Below, piece by piece: positions 26,001 to 37,028 of a DNA stretch of 64,000 nucleotides. The first letter of the stretch is position 1, and each line of letters opens with the position of its first letter. The DNA comes from Asterias amurensis (taxonomy: Eukaryota > Echinodermata > Asteroidea > Forcipulatida > Asteriidae): contig NC_092654.1 in assembly GCF_032118995.1 (NCBI RefSeq), positions 1,302,001 through 1,366,000 of the forward strand, written 5' to 3'. The notes under the pieces are model-generated. The model did no database searches. It was given only the letters and a program-made list of their open reading frames with translations, and was not told the DNA's origin. A program made the translations under genes and the position numbers.

Positions 26001-27091
26001 GGCCGAAAAAAAGTCAATGGTTATCACTTCGACACTAGAACTGTAGCAGAGTATTTCTTTAGCCCCGTTTACTAAGAGCACACATTGCTGGAGGCAACTC
26101 TACGCTCTTGAACTTCTCGCAAGTGAAAGTGCTTATTCTAGAATGATGTATGGGGGTGGCGCTACCTTTTTAAGAGGTGGTCCTCTGACATATGTTGTGA
26201 GTTTCCAGTCATGAATGATCTGTTCCAGCCGTGCAATAAATCTGTTCACAAAATAAACAAATAAATCAATAAATAAACGATAACAAGTTTAATAACAGTA
26301 ATTGAGTGACTATGTAAAATAGGATGTAAAGAAACCTGTGAAGTGCATTTGATGAGGGGAAAGATACTAAATCTGATCGCTACTTTCCCTCATTATTCAT
26401 GACGAAACATGCCAAATATTACCCAAAGTTGAAAATAAGATCATTTTTGGGGTCAAAATCAGTAAAAAGTGACAACACAAATCTCTGCAAATATAATAAT
26501 AAACAAAACTTCTCATTGCATTGGTCATTCAATCAGTAGTTTAAACATGACAAACGCACATTCCATAAAAAATGCAAGGAGAACGGTTAATTAATAAAGA
26601 AATAAAATCAATGATCTTCCCAAGCAAGCCAGGTACAAGTTTTACTACAACATTTGTAAAATACAAAACAAAACCAGAAATGCAAGTAGCACAGATTGAT
26701 TGATCCATTACATTAATTTATTTATTTGTTTATTTGGATAAAAATACAGCAAGAACATGCCAAAATTACATACACAACAACAGGAGAAAGACAATGAAAT
26801 AAGATGAACCAAAATAGAACACAAGATAGAGTTAATAAATTCTATTCAAGTGTCTTCGAAAGTGATGAAGTAAAATTTCTTCTACATATAAGTTGTTGCC
26901 TACCTTTCCCAATCTGATGCTGTTGTAAAATCTGTTATCTCAAAAACTTCAGATTCCTGTTATCAAAATTACAAAAACGTATATAATGTATTAGCTTTGA
27001 TTCATGAACTCAACAGTGGAAGCATTCATTTATCAAATAAAACCAGAAATTATGCAGAAAAACGCAAAATTACCTCGACATCGTCAGCCAT
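14975..27091 (-). CDS. RAB3GAP1: Rab3 GTPase-activating protein catalytic subunit
   Basis: With RAB3GAP2 it forms the complex that inactivates Rab3 and activates Rab18. Exons 5' to 3': 27074-27091, 26904-26956, 26166-26241, 25492-25627, 24893-24971, 24343-24462, 24086-24251, 23338-23437, 22737-22887, 22381-22454, 21974-22066, 21388-21554, 20787-20891, 20183-20355, 19656-19710, 18961-19536, 18449-18586, 17657-17839, 16420-16615, 16067-16167, 15399-15623, 14975-15220. They total 3231 nt, 1076 aa (human 981). The N terminus ESEVFEITDFTTASDWER is nearly identical to human. Exon 18 holds DFVRWYSPRDW, the segment with the catalytic arginine in the human enzyme (known family). The C terminus keeps PAGREFIFRTMAPRPAPYS. 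Exon 16 (192 aa) is a long acidic, Ser-rich linker, and a nine-Glu run at 17744-17770 sits after the catalytic motif; together they explain the extra length. Head-to-head with BCDIN3D. Confidence 0.96.
15800..15990. mobile_element. Short inverted-repeat element related to the GGGCC family
   Basis: In RAB3GAP1 intron 20. Shows CATAAAGCCTGTAAGCAC, the core ACATTGTTGTGACTGGTGCC and the end GGCCCAATTTCA, the same layout as 46817-47003. No coding capacity. Confidence 0.5.
17744..17770 (-). repeat. (CTC)9 microsatellite coding nine Glu in RAB3GAP1
   Basis: Pure CTC triplets on the plus strand read as GAG on the coding strand, giving a Glu run just after the DFVRWYSPRDW motif. It is in frame, so length changes would alter the protein by whole residues. 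Confidence 0.9.
20050..20195. mobile_element. Copy of the AGCTGCTTAAGCAC family
   Basis: Partial copy in RAB3GAP1 intron 14, from CACAGAGCTGCTAAAGCA through GGGAACCAGCCACATG to CTGCTTAGCTACTTTTTTGC. Its right end nearly touches the exon at 20183-20355, so the element abuts the splice donor region. Confidence 0.5.
22140..22320 (-). mobile_element. tRNA-derived SINE (family C), reverse orientation
   Basis: GGGATTCGAAC (complement of a tRNA B box) followed by CTTTGCATCTGG, preceded by CGATGTGTGTTAGCACTG. Same module as 14455-14640 and 37690-37870. Located in RAB3GAP1 intron 10. Confidence 0.55.
22950..23330. repeat. Tandemly duplicated repeat with 33-bp poly-C
   Basis: In RAB3GAP1 intron 8. 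GTGTGCCGAACCAACAATTG and AAACTGAAT occur twice about 110 bp apart. Between them is an unbroken run of 33 C (23016-23048). The right part (CGAAACGTTGAGTTG, ACCGGTTTTTTTCAGAACC, ATGGTGTTACCACAAACCT) is an inverted-orientation member of the family also seen at 17925-18020, 49130-49480, 52830-52910 and 62500-62720. Confidence 0.6.
23016..23048. repeat. Poly-C run of 33
   Basis: Thirty-three consecutive C on the plus strand. RAB3GAP1 is transcribed from the other strand, so the pre-mRNA would carry poly-G here. The exact length is likely unreliable in an assembly. A second C run of 17 lies at 59324-59340 in a UTP20 intron. Confidence 0.9.
23621..23971. mobile_element. TTAA-flanked MITE
   Basis: About 350 bp in RAB3GAP1 intron 7, flanked by TTAA on both sides (23617-23620 and 23972-23975). 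It is a relative of the complete copy at 44169-44532; both share CCTCTGAAGTAATGAAG-like and CAACAAGGGTGTTTTTT-like stretches in their bodies. No coding capacity. Confidence 0.6.
24527..24723. mobile_element. GGGCCC-ended MITE, near complete
   Basis: Starts GGGCCCAATTTCAC and ends TATGAAATCGGGCCC, so both ends are imperfect inverted repeats. The interior holds GCTTACCAG, ATACCAGCCAAAATACC and TGCTAAGCAGAAAACTG. It lies in RAB3GAP1 intron 5, just upstream of exon 6 on the coding strand. This is one of the clearest members of the family. Confidence 0.75.
25110..25293. mobile_element. hAT-like MITE with 8-bp target duplication
   Basis: Ends CAATAGACCGATCCA and TGGATCAGTCTATTG are inverted repeats, continuing inward to CTCCGCCC/GGGCGGAG. 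The 8-bp direct repeat GGAAAACC flanks it (25102-25109 and 25294-25301). An 8-bp target duplication fits hAT. The interior is GC-rich (GCGCGCGCGG, CACGTG) against an AT-rich background. A short relative with AATAGACC ends is at 30415-30559. Confidence 0.7.
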
Positions 27092-27255
27092 TTTTACAGT
27101 AAAAACGTCAACATAAATTTGTATGTGTTTGTTTGAGGAGATTTTACTTCCTCTCTCCAGTAAGCTTACAACCTTCTTTTCCTGTTCAGTGACTCACAAC
27201 AATAATGTATTACATAAAGGGGGTGAACCTCGGGTACGAGGTTTGCAAAAACAAG
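27092..27255. promoter_or_regulatory. Bidirectional promoter region of RAB3GAP1 and BCDIN3D
   Basis: Only 164 bp separate the RAB3GAP1 start codon (27091, minus) from the preferred BCDIN3D start (27256, plus), so both transcription starts must lie in or very near this gap. No TATA box is apparent in either direction. ACTTCCTC at 27146-27153 is a possible ETS-type site (GAGGAAGT on the minus strand). The function is inferred from geometry. Confidence 0.6.
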
Positions 27256-28824
27256 ATGGCAGCGCCCATGGGATTGTCTACTTTTAACTCGGGAGCAGCA
27301 CCTTTTGGCAATTTTATCAATTATTACACATTTAATCCTCCGGAAAAGCGAATTGATTTCCTTCCGAAGGATCTGTTGCAAGTTATCAGTGGAGAGAGCA
27401 GAAAAAAGAGTGTGACGGTGCTCGATATCGGTTGCAATGCCGGGGTAGGGAAATTCACGTGACCGCGGCCAAATCAAAATTTCAAAAAAGTGACAGACAG
27501 TGCATAGAAGGTTGCATAGATAGAGTAAGACTGAACAAGGAACTGTTCCTTGCTCTCTATGGACAGTGACAGCGCTATACTACTAAGGGTTTACAGCACA
27601 GACCAATGACAATGACTGAAGTAATATTGTCAATTTGGTCTTTGGATTTTTGTATGTTATGTTGTATTGATAATGTTAGTGAATTTGGATCACAGCCATC
27701 CTGTCATGCCTGTGTGAGTCTATAGTATTTGAATCAAATACTATTATACACTCATAAGTGAGAAATGTTCAAAACTTCATTGCAAGAATTTTTAGAAAGT
27801 TAAAAATGGATGATGTTGACTGACTGAATTTCTGTGTACAATTGAAATGAAAAATGCTGAATCAGACTCATCCATACTTCTAAGGAGTGAAAAAGATGGA
27901 GTTTGGAATGGATAGACCCAGTAACTGGACTCCTTATTTGTTTACATCTTCGGTCGTATTTTAACATTTTTGACATCCTTGGCTGTGATTATAGCGCCCT
28001 AGTTACTAGATCTAGATGTGGAACATCCAAGTTATTTCCCCAAAGCCAGTATTTTAATAATAATTAATTTTCAAATTTATTGTTTCGATTGTATTTAATT
28101 AACCCTTCAAATTTGTGATTTTTTTTTATAGGACCTAACAGTGGCAGTGTACGAACACCTTACAAAACCACATCATGATGCCCAAGATGGAGATGACGCA
28201 AGCAGAGACCATTCAAAGTTATCCGATGAAACCGCCCTCTCATCTTCAACATGCAGTCCTGTAACAGAGTCTGACCTCTCTGGCTCATCCACGACCTCCG
28301 ATTCTACCAATGTTCATATCCTGGGTTGCGATATCGACGACCTCTTAATCACTCGCGCCTATGAATCCAACATCCACTCGGAAAACATCACCTTTAAGAC
28401 TTTAGACTTCATGTGTGACTCTGCCAGACACGATGTCTTGTCTCGCTTCTTAGCAACGCACCCAGATACATTAGCAGGGAGATTCGACCTCGTTTGCTGT
28501 TTCTCAATTACCATGTGGATACATCTCCAAAATGGCGATGAAGGTTTGCAGAAATTCCTACGAGAAGTTTCCGCAATTTCAAACTTCCTTCTCATCGAGC
28601 CCCAGCCCTGGAAGTGTTACACATCTGCCGTGCGGAGAGTTAGTAAACTTGGTGTTGAGAACTCGTGGCGATTTAAGGAGCTTCTTATAAGGAACACAGT
28701 GGTGGATGAAATCAGGACTTATTTAGAAGCAGCTTGTCACATGAAGCTGACTAGAACACTTGGTGTAACTCACTGGGACAGAAAATTACTTTTGTTTAAG
28801 AGTAACGGGGTAGATGACAAGTAA
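27256..28824 (+). CDS. BCDIN3D: RNA 5'-monophosphate methyltransferase (Bin3 family)
   Basis: SAM-dependent enzyme that caps 5'-monophosphate ends of small RNAs; in mammals the substrates are cytoplasmic tRNA-His and some pre-miRNAs. Two exons, 27256-27444 and 28132-28824, give 293 aa (human 292). Seen: GAAPFGNFINYYTFNPPE near residue 13, SAM motif I VLDIGCNAGD at 55-64, CDID at 129-132, the Bin3 signature SITMWIHL near 188-195, and EPQPWKCY at 219-226. The ATG at 27256 is preferred over one at 27205 because of its context (AAGATGG) and the family length. The upstream ATG would add 17 residues. Residues ~74-124 form an Asp/Ser/Thr-rich loop longer than the vertebrate one. Head-to-head with RAB3GAP1. 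Confidence 0.96.
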
Positions 28825-29948
28825 TCAATCTTGATTAATGTGCGCAACAATAACTTTAGGCAAAAAATTAAGAACAAATAGCTACATTTTTAATCAACTA
28901 TAAATCAATCAAATTTCATTCACCTCATATTGTATGTTTTATTGTGAAAACAACCAAGGCACAAATAAAATAGGGAGATTCATTTTTAAGTTATTTTGTG
29001 TTTTTAATTAATACCCAATTTTCCCAGTAAATAAACATGATTTTCAATCAAATATATAGAATAAGCAAAACATTGCAAGATGTTCTATTTAAAAGCATGT
29101 GTACATTGGTGTCAAAGAACCAAAAGCCACACTTTATACAAAACAAACATGTGAATGTTTGGTTTGCGACAGAAAAACACCTAAACATTTTGAGCAAAGT
29201 TATTCACCATGGTTATCAAGTTTTGTGCAAATAATCTGTGACCAATTCAATTTACAACCAATACTGTGTACACCCCTTTGACCTTTTAAACATTTCGTTT
29301 AAATACAAATCTGATCTCATAACTGTCAATTTGTGTTTGTTTGAACTATAAAATGTTGTAATAAAAGATAAATTTAAATGCTAAACCACTTTTCTTTTAC
29401 GCTTTCCTTTGTTGTTGTTCCATTCCATTGTGTAACTATGTTTGGTACCAGTAGTGACTGCACAGTTTCATAAGGCCGTAAGCACAAAAGCTTGCTAAGC
29501 ATAAACAAATATTGCTTGGCTGAATTGGGTTACTAGCCTAAACATTAGAAAGATAGCATTGTTGCCACTGGTTCCAACCTCGTAGTAGTTTTGGGGATTG
29601 ACATGCAGGCACTCTACCAACTGCCCTATGTTGCCAGTCTCCCTAGTTTGTAAATAAAATTGTTTGAAACCACTTCTGAAGTACACACTTCTGAATAGTT
29701 ATATATTTCCATCCATAAAGTTGAGGACTGCAACGGGGCGGAAATGCTTCAACACAATTGGTCCATGCCTTTGGCTTGCTTACTTTTCATGATAGCACAA
29801 GCTGGTAAACATCTGACAACTCCTGGTTCTTCCATATACATGTAACTCCAACATTCAGACTCCATTGTCATTTCTACAGAAATGTATAACGTTCTCCACT
29901 CCAGTTTTCAACAAAGAATTGTATCACTCCAGGTTTGAGAAGAAGTTG
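28825..29948. other. Tail-to-tail intergenic region
   Basis: 3' UTRs of BCDIN3D (plus) and the small membrane-protein gene (minus). AT-rich with no further coding signal. A decayed member of the AGCTGCTTAAGC repeat superfamily is visible at about 29465-29545 (CATAAGGCCGTAAGCACAAA). Confidence 0.55.
28964..28969 (+). other. Poly(A) signal of BCDIN3D
   Basis: AATAAA about 140 bp after the BCDIN3D stop codon, in an AT-rich 3' flank. It is the first good match downstream. Confidence 0.55.
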
Positions 29949-30311
29949 TTATTTTTCCGAGTCTCCGAGAGCGAGATTTGCGTTGCGCATCCTTTCCTTG
30001 CTCTTCATGATCTCATAGCGATTTCGATCGACTCCACGTTTAGTTAAGATGAAGGATGATATGCCCACAAAAATTATACCTGTCCTGTAAGAATAATAAC
30101 AATTTAGATGTGTTAAAAACATGAATCATGCAATGACTAGAAAGAGCTTTAAAAACTTGGGGTAATATAGTACATAGTGATTGGAGAGTTTCAAGCCTGC
30201 ACAAATTGATGGAAGGATAGTAAGTGTTTCTTGCAGGTTTTATACTTACCAACTGACCAATATCTTTGTAGATTTGCTCCATCGTCTTACATCAAAATGA
30301 ATACGGGCCAT
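29949..30311 (-). CDS. 65-aa single-pass membrane protein, two exons
   Basis: Spliced from 30250-30311 and 29949-30084 (198 nt, 65 aa plus TAA). Borders are strong: donor GTAAGTA after 30250 and acceptor TTCTTACAG before 30084, with an upstream acceptor TTTCAG ahead of the 5' UTR part at 30312-30337. The protein starts MARIHFDVRRWSKSTKIL, has one hydrophobic helix (about residues 19-35, WTGIIFVGISSFIL), then a basic charged tail with KRGVDRNRYEIMKSKERM. Basic flank, one helix and a short charged tail resemble small mitochondrial inner-membrane or assembly-factor proteins. From memory the tail is like the DUF4748 type, but I cannot confirm it. Function unknown. A non-coding first exon may end at 30792 (GTAAGTA donor). 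It is divergent from TFIP11. Confidence 0.7.
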
Positions 30312-30414
30312 CTTTTATGACGCAAATTTTAATCTCTCTGAAATTAAAAAGAGTAATTCAGTCAATTTATATTGTGACTTTATTTAGTATGCTTCTAAAT
30401 AGCGCATGTCTACC

Positions 30415-30559
30415 AATAGACCTTATGCACATAGTAGGGCCCCCTCACCTAGAGGTCAAAAGGAGGTTGTTCATTGGCCAATCCTGTGCGCTTCGATTGT
30501 TTCGTCACCGTTTTTCCTCTAAGATGGCCGCTGGATGACGTCAATGCATAAGGTCTATT
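30415..30559. mobile_element. 145-bp MITE with AATAGACCTTATGCA ends
   Basis: Left end AATAGACCTTATGCA and right end TGCATAAGGTCTATT are perfect inverted repeats of 15 bp. The interior is GC-rich and contains TGACGTCA-like TGACGTCAATG. It lies in the putative 5' UTR intron of the 65-aa membrane-protein gene. The ends resemble those of the element at 25110-25293. No target duplication was recognised. Confidence 0.7.
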
Positions 30560-30792
30560 CTTTAACACTGTCAGCTGTAGCTACCAGAAGTCTGCTTCTT
30601 GCCATTATTATAAATGCATGCAGTGTATGCCATTCCTTCTGCAACAGCTGCAGAACTACCTAGCTAGGTTTTTAAAAATTTGGTCAGGTTTTCAGCAGAG
30701 ACACTTAAATTTAACTCAAAAGCTTTACACACACATTCATGAGGATAATATTCATCATACAATGGATTAGACAAAGAAGGAATATACTTACT

Positions 30793-31063
30793 ACTTTAAG
30801 TGTTGCACTCGGGACTTGAACCTCCGACAAAATATAAAAAGTTAAATAACAAACCAGTCAAAAACTGAAATAGCGCCCTCTTGGGGGTACTAAACTCCAT
30901 TGTTTGGCTCCGAAACGTAAACTGGCTAACGATTCTGTTTAGGTGAAAATGCGCCAGACTAAAACTGGAGAAGTTGTTTTTACTTCGCGATCGTGCACGA
31001 TCGGAGAATGAGCCATTTATTTAATATTTTGGTAATAAATAACTCCATCAGACAATCACAAAA
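30793..31063. promoter_or_regulatory. Shared promoter region, small membrane-protein gene and TFIP11
   Basis: Lies between the putative 5' UTR donor of the minus-strand small gene (30792) and the TFIP11 start codon (31064). It contains a perfect 16-bp palindrome CGATCGTGCACGATCG (30988-31003). A 35-codon upstream ORF would lie in the small gene's 5' exon. The role is inferred from divergent geometry, with no transcript evidence. Confidence 0.4.
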
Positions 31064-34000
31064 ATGGACCAAGGAAAGGAAGAAGTAGAGGATTTTGAGA
31101 TCACCGACTATGATCTTCAAAATGAGTTTAACATCGACAGGCCAAGAAAACGAATGTCAAAGGCCCAAGCAATTTATGGTAAGTTGTTGAGCGCAATGCC
31201 GCAAAGTAGCATGTTTCAAACTTGCGCAAGTTATAATAAACTGAATCCAATAAAAACAGAATCTGATTCTGTAAATAAATGGTTTGTCTCTAGCTTTGTT
31301 AAAATTGCTTATTTACAAATGTTCCCCTGAAACTAAAACTTAAAGGCAAAGCAATTATGAAAAGAGAAGTAACCCGGAGGCCCGTCGGGAGGAGGGTTAC
31401 GTTGTCACAACTATCTATGCGCGCTGTAGGCCTACTAATATTTTTATCATTTTAGTTAGATGCTGTTGAGTGTTTTAAGAAAACAATCCTACATACAGCG
31501 TCCTAAACGCTGCTACGACCATCGACCGCAGGTGTCAACATTCAGAAACACACAGAGTACAGCACCCCAGTGCCCAGTTAGCTGGTCCCCCCTCCCATAA
31601 CAACTGTGACTTCTAACTTCTTTATGTTCTGACACCCTATGTTCAGACAACTACTGTTTTCCGAAAAAAAAACCCTTGCTCTGGTTTAAATCTCTGGTCT
31701 GAGTTCAGATTTGAACCAGGGTTCACAAAGGTGAAAAAAGGGTAAAGAAACCACTGATTGGACTACGGTTTAATGAATTTATATTCTTTGTTGCTATTTT
31801 TTCTAGGTGTGTGGGCTGACAGTGATGATGAAGAGGAGGAACGACAGGGGTTCGGAAACTCTAAGCGTCGAGGCAATAAAGAGATGAGTTTCATCAGCTC
31901 TGGCATCAAGGGAGAAGAGAAAACAAAAACACCAGAGGTTAATTCAGGATTACTTATCTACAGTTTAAATTATTTGCATGATATCCTCGTTGCCAAATAT
32001 GGGAGAATTCAGAAGGGATGTAGGCCCAAATAACAATATTCTAATCACAGAGTCATATTTTAATCTTATCCTCCAAGTTTAAAGATGTTGGATAGTTCAG
32101 GCATGATATACTTAAGCCTGATTAAATTTGTTTGCCATTAGAAAAATCGAAACAAAAATTAAATAAATATCTGAAAATCTTCAGTTGCCATTAAAGGAAC
32201 TTTCTGTTCTTCTTCAGATTGCTTTAAGACTCAAGAGTAACTCTTTAAGAGCAACAATCAAAATAATATTTCATATAATACATGTTTTTTCAATACTGCC
32301 ATTAGTCAAATAATAACAAACTGCCTCTAATACACACTTGTTTTTGTTTTTTAAATATACGGCTTCTAATACACACTTGTCGTTGTCTTTTTTAAATAGA
32401 ATGATGGAAATAAAGAAGAACAGGCCTCATCATCTATCTCCTATCAGCTTCCACTGCGCCCGGAGGGATCAACAAAGACTTCAAAGAGCAAGACCAATGC
32501 AGAACGAGCGCATGCCACACTTATGAAATCTGACAAAAATTTTGGCAATTGGCAGAAACACACGAATGGTATTGGAGAGAAACTTCTTCTTCAGGTAATA
32601 GGGGAGATAAATATTCAAATCAGGTCCTCACACAGGGTCCAATAATAATGGTTGCTTTTTGACACAATTGTCAAGGCTGGGATTCTAAATCCACATTCTG
32701 CTGATCAGAATCACCAGAGCTCGAGTCCAGTACGCCTGACCGCTCAACAGCAACTAACCATCACAGCCATTCACAGCCTTAAATCCTACAGACTTACTAT
32801 TCGAGTTAATTCCTGTAAACATGGCAGGCCTCGAGATATCTCATGGCACCACAGCAATTGCCACTGTGCCCTGTACTTTTGCTGTGGTGCACTCTGTATT
32901 AGGTTCCATTACATTTTCCCCATAAAAGTGCCCCTTCACAGGAAAATTACTGTGCCCCTTCAAGAGCGAAGTTCAAAGCCTGATGTTGCACAATTATTCA
33001 ACATAATTTTTGACAACATTTATTTGTGATTTTGTTCTGTATAGATGGGTTACATCCCTGGTAAGGGTCTCGGTAAAGCCAACCAGGGTATTGTACGCCC
33101 TGTGGAGGCCACCAAGCATAAAGGCAAAGGGGCAGTCGGTGCCAACGCAGGATCCCAGTTTGTGGGGCGACGCGGCGGCCGGGAACCGGAGACGGTGGAT
33201 TCTGAGGAGGAAGAAGACACCCAGTTCAGGGAGGAGCTTGCGAGATGGAAAAGGGGCGGAGAGGTAAAGAATAGTTTGTGGTAATTCCAAGCGAGGGAAG
33301 TTCGTTGAGGGTGGGGTTCTGTGTTGTAGCGAATGATTGGTAAAATCCATGCAAGGCCAAAAGTCAAGTGAAACTTGTTTGAATTGCTGGCTTTGACTAC
33401 AGCTATGGCTAGGTGGCCATACCTAGGCCCTTGTCAGCATACAAATTTTCTAAGCACAGACAAATCTTGCTAAACAGAAACTGGTTACCAGCACAAAATT
33501 CCATAAAGTTTACATTGTCGCAACTTCATTTCTTTTTGGCATTGCAAGGAAATTTGTTATGCACTATTTTTTTGTAATGATACCCATGCATTCATCCTTA
33601 CGGACTGTGAAGAGGGTAACCCAGTTTCAGCCCCAGGAGTAGGTGGCAACATGCCCCTGGTGGCAGTTGATTTGTGTTCGTAGCCCAAATCTGTTCAGTG
33701 TTGACCTCACCTTGAAGTGGCCATCGACCTTGTGATGTAAGGCAATCTCTCATTGAAACAAAACCAAAAATTATGATTGAAATATGAATTTGAAGGTCAA
33801 CTATAGCTCTAAGTAAAACTGACCTCTGGCCTATTTCATACCACCATCGTCAAAGTAACTGCCATGCTTGTTAAAAGTCTGATCAGGTCGACATCTTAAC
33901 ATCTCTTTTTTGTCAGGTCGTGAAGAAAAAAAGCAAGTATGTCTACCGCTCAGTGGAGGACGTGAAGAAATCCATCCACCAGAAGAAGAAGAAGAAGAAT

Positions 34001-36996
34001 GGTACTGCTGCAAGCAGCGTCAAAGTTATCGACATGACCGGGCCAGAGCAGCGCGTGATGTCCGGCTACAGCCACCTGGGGAATCAGCATAACAAACCCT
34101 TGGAGAGGTTGGAGGTCGAAGGTATTGAAGGTCATAAGTCAGGGTTTGAGATGCCGGAGCTGATGCACAATCTGGATCTACTGGTGGAGCTATCGGAACA
34201 GCAGATCATTCAACATGACAGACAGTAAGATGACACTCGACTCCTAGGGCAATTTTAAATAGTAAAGATTTGGTATTTGTAGTGATGAGAAATTTCAGAC
34301 TTCTGTTTAAAACATTTGGGGTTGAACAAAGTAAAATTGACTGGAGATGGATTTGACCAACAACCTTCAGATTAATGTGATGAGCAGTTTCAGACCGTTA
34401 TACAAACAAATTGGGGTTGAACAAAAAAAAATGACTAGATTTGGGGTTTGAAATAGACAAATTGGCTATTTGATGGGATTCTACCTCCAGATGCCAGTGC
34501 TCTGCCACCTGAGCTATCCAATCTAGCCTAATGTTGGCAGTCTCCCTATTTTGTCAATATCTTTGTTCGGGGTGCCAGTCGGAAGCCAAGCCAGACAACC
34601 GTTAACTGCTGTGTACTTGGGGATCGCACTTTCAGTTCTTTTAACAATCAAAACTTTACAAACAATGTTTTACCTGTCACTTAAATCTTGACCCACAGAT
34701 TACATCATGAAGAAGACATGGTAGTCAATCTCCAGCATGAGCAGGGCAAGCTAAAAGCTGTGCTCAACCAAGAGGAGCGACAGATCTCACATCTGGAGAA
34801 GATCATGGTGGTCATCGAGATGTGTGAAGAGAGAAGTAAACCGGGCAGCGATAATCCGCTGTCGTTAGCGGACTGCGAGGAAGTCTTTAAGACCCTGATG
34901 GACGGTTACCTGGAGGAGTATAAGGCGTTTGAATTGTCGCAGCTTGCTACCATCATTCTGTTTCCTCTCGTAAGTCAGCCATATTTGATTCAACAGAATT
35001 CCTTTTGGAGTAAACAAAGAACTGTCCATAATCTCAGAAGCTACATGAATTGTTGTGGCCGAGCAGGTTAGAGCACCAGACTCAGTTCTGGTGGTAGAGT
35101 CATCAGATTGGATTCTAATCCCAGACTTGCTGATCCAAATTTCAAACGATTCTCTCTCCACCAGATTAAGAAAGAGTTAGCAACATGGGATGTGCTGAAG
35201 ACCAGCGATAAGTACACAGAGCTGTTTAAGAAATGGAAGGATCTGCTGGACTCTGACGACAGTCGTTTCTTGCTGGCGACCGGCAAGACGATGACGATGT
35301 ACGAGAGAATCATCTGGGAGATATGGATGCCGCAAATCAGACGAGCCATCACCAACTGGAACATGAGAGAGTGCGATCCCATTATTGGTGAGAATCGTCT
35401 CTTGTTTATTTTTATCCATTTCGAAGGATTTTCACTTTTTCAGAAACCTCACTTGCAGAATTAGAAAAAAATGTTGTCAGATGGATCATGTCATCAGAGT
35501 AAGGGTTGCAGAAAATGTTGCTTAACAATTCTCTGCTAAGCAGAAAAAACAGGATACCAGTCACAAATTGTACATGTGACATGGTAGTTTGGCTGGTAAC
35601 CTTATTCTGTAGCATAATATTAGCTACATTTTCATTTAGTGCCCTGATTTATAAAATTCGACCAATCAGAATCGGGAATCCAAGTTTGCTTGAAGATAAT
35701 ACTTCCACTCATGCTAGATTTGACGCTGGTTACTTTTTCTTCCAGAGCTCATGGAAAACTGGCTTCCTCTGTTACCGAGCTGGCTGCTGAATAACATTCT
35801 GGATCAGCTGATCTACCCGAGACTCCAAGAGACAGTTGATGAGTGGAACCCTGTTACCGATGTTATTCCGATACATGCTTGGCTCCATCCATGGCTGCCG
35901 CTAATGGGTGAGTCTTATTGGATCGATTTTCCAAATTGTGATTTCTTGAACATTCAAGCACAAGTTGAACGGTTCTTTGTACAACTGCCCCTTTATGCTT
36001 TGACAAATCACAATAAAAAAATAAATTATTAGCTCTTTTTTTCCGCAACCTCTGGATTTCCTCCCCTGAAAAAAAAACTTTGTAGCTCAGCGGCCGCTTT
36101 CACGAGTTAGGACAAGTAACCCGTCCTAACTTGGATGGGTTCACTGCGTCTTATCATCTTCAGATAGGGAACTTATTTTGTCCTAAAGTCTTTAGATTAA
36201 TCCTAAGTTAGGAAGAGTTTGATGAAAACGACAACTGGTCATATATGGGTAAATTGTGCTGGTTGCCAAAGGCGCCCTTGCATGCCTGCTTCTTGCACAC
36301 GTTGTGGCTGTGTCCTTTACCATTATTTAGCCTCTCAGCTGCAAGCAAGCATGATAAGCCTCCCAAATTATTATTCAAATAGTTATTATTCCTATTACTA
36401 AACAGTTTCCCCTCATTAATTTTCTTTTTTCACAGGTGACAAACTTGAGCCTCTATACATCCCGATCCGACAGAAACTGGCAAGAGCTCTGAGTAATTGG
36501 CATCCCAGCGATAGCTCGGCCAAGACGATCCTCATGCCGTGGCGCCGTGTCTTCTCTCGAGGAACGTTAGACGCCTTCTTGATCAGGAACATCATTCCTA
36601 AACTAGTCGTCTGTCTCCAAGAGTTTGTCATCAACCCATACCAGCAGCATCTTGGTGAGTATGGTCTCCGTGGTTAGACTGCATGAGTTGCAATCACAAG
36701 AATATGGGTTCCAATCCTGTCAAGCTAACCGCTGATTTCACAATGGTTAGAATAAGCCTTAGTTACTGAATTTCTTGATTTGTGCACTTCATAATCATAG
36801 ACATTAAACCAATGCTTGAATGAGAATGAGAGATTGGCTGTTGCAATCTTGGCATTTATATTCCCTCGCGGGATTTTGCAGAGTTCCCATGATGGTAAGA
36901 TCATCTAAACAAACAAACAAACAAACAAACAAACAAACAAACAAACAAACAAACAAACAAACAAACAAACAAACAAACAAACAAACAAACAAACAA

Positions 36997-37028
<32 letters not shown>

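Noticed and set aside
30040-30282. 80-codon minus-strand frame starting MEQIYKDIG
   Set aside because: It reads through an intron and in a different frame from the spliced 65-aa product, which has better splice and start support.
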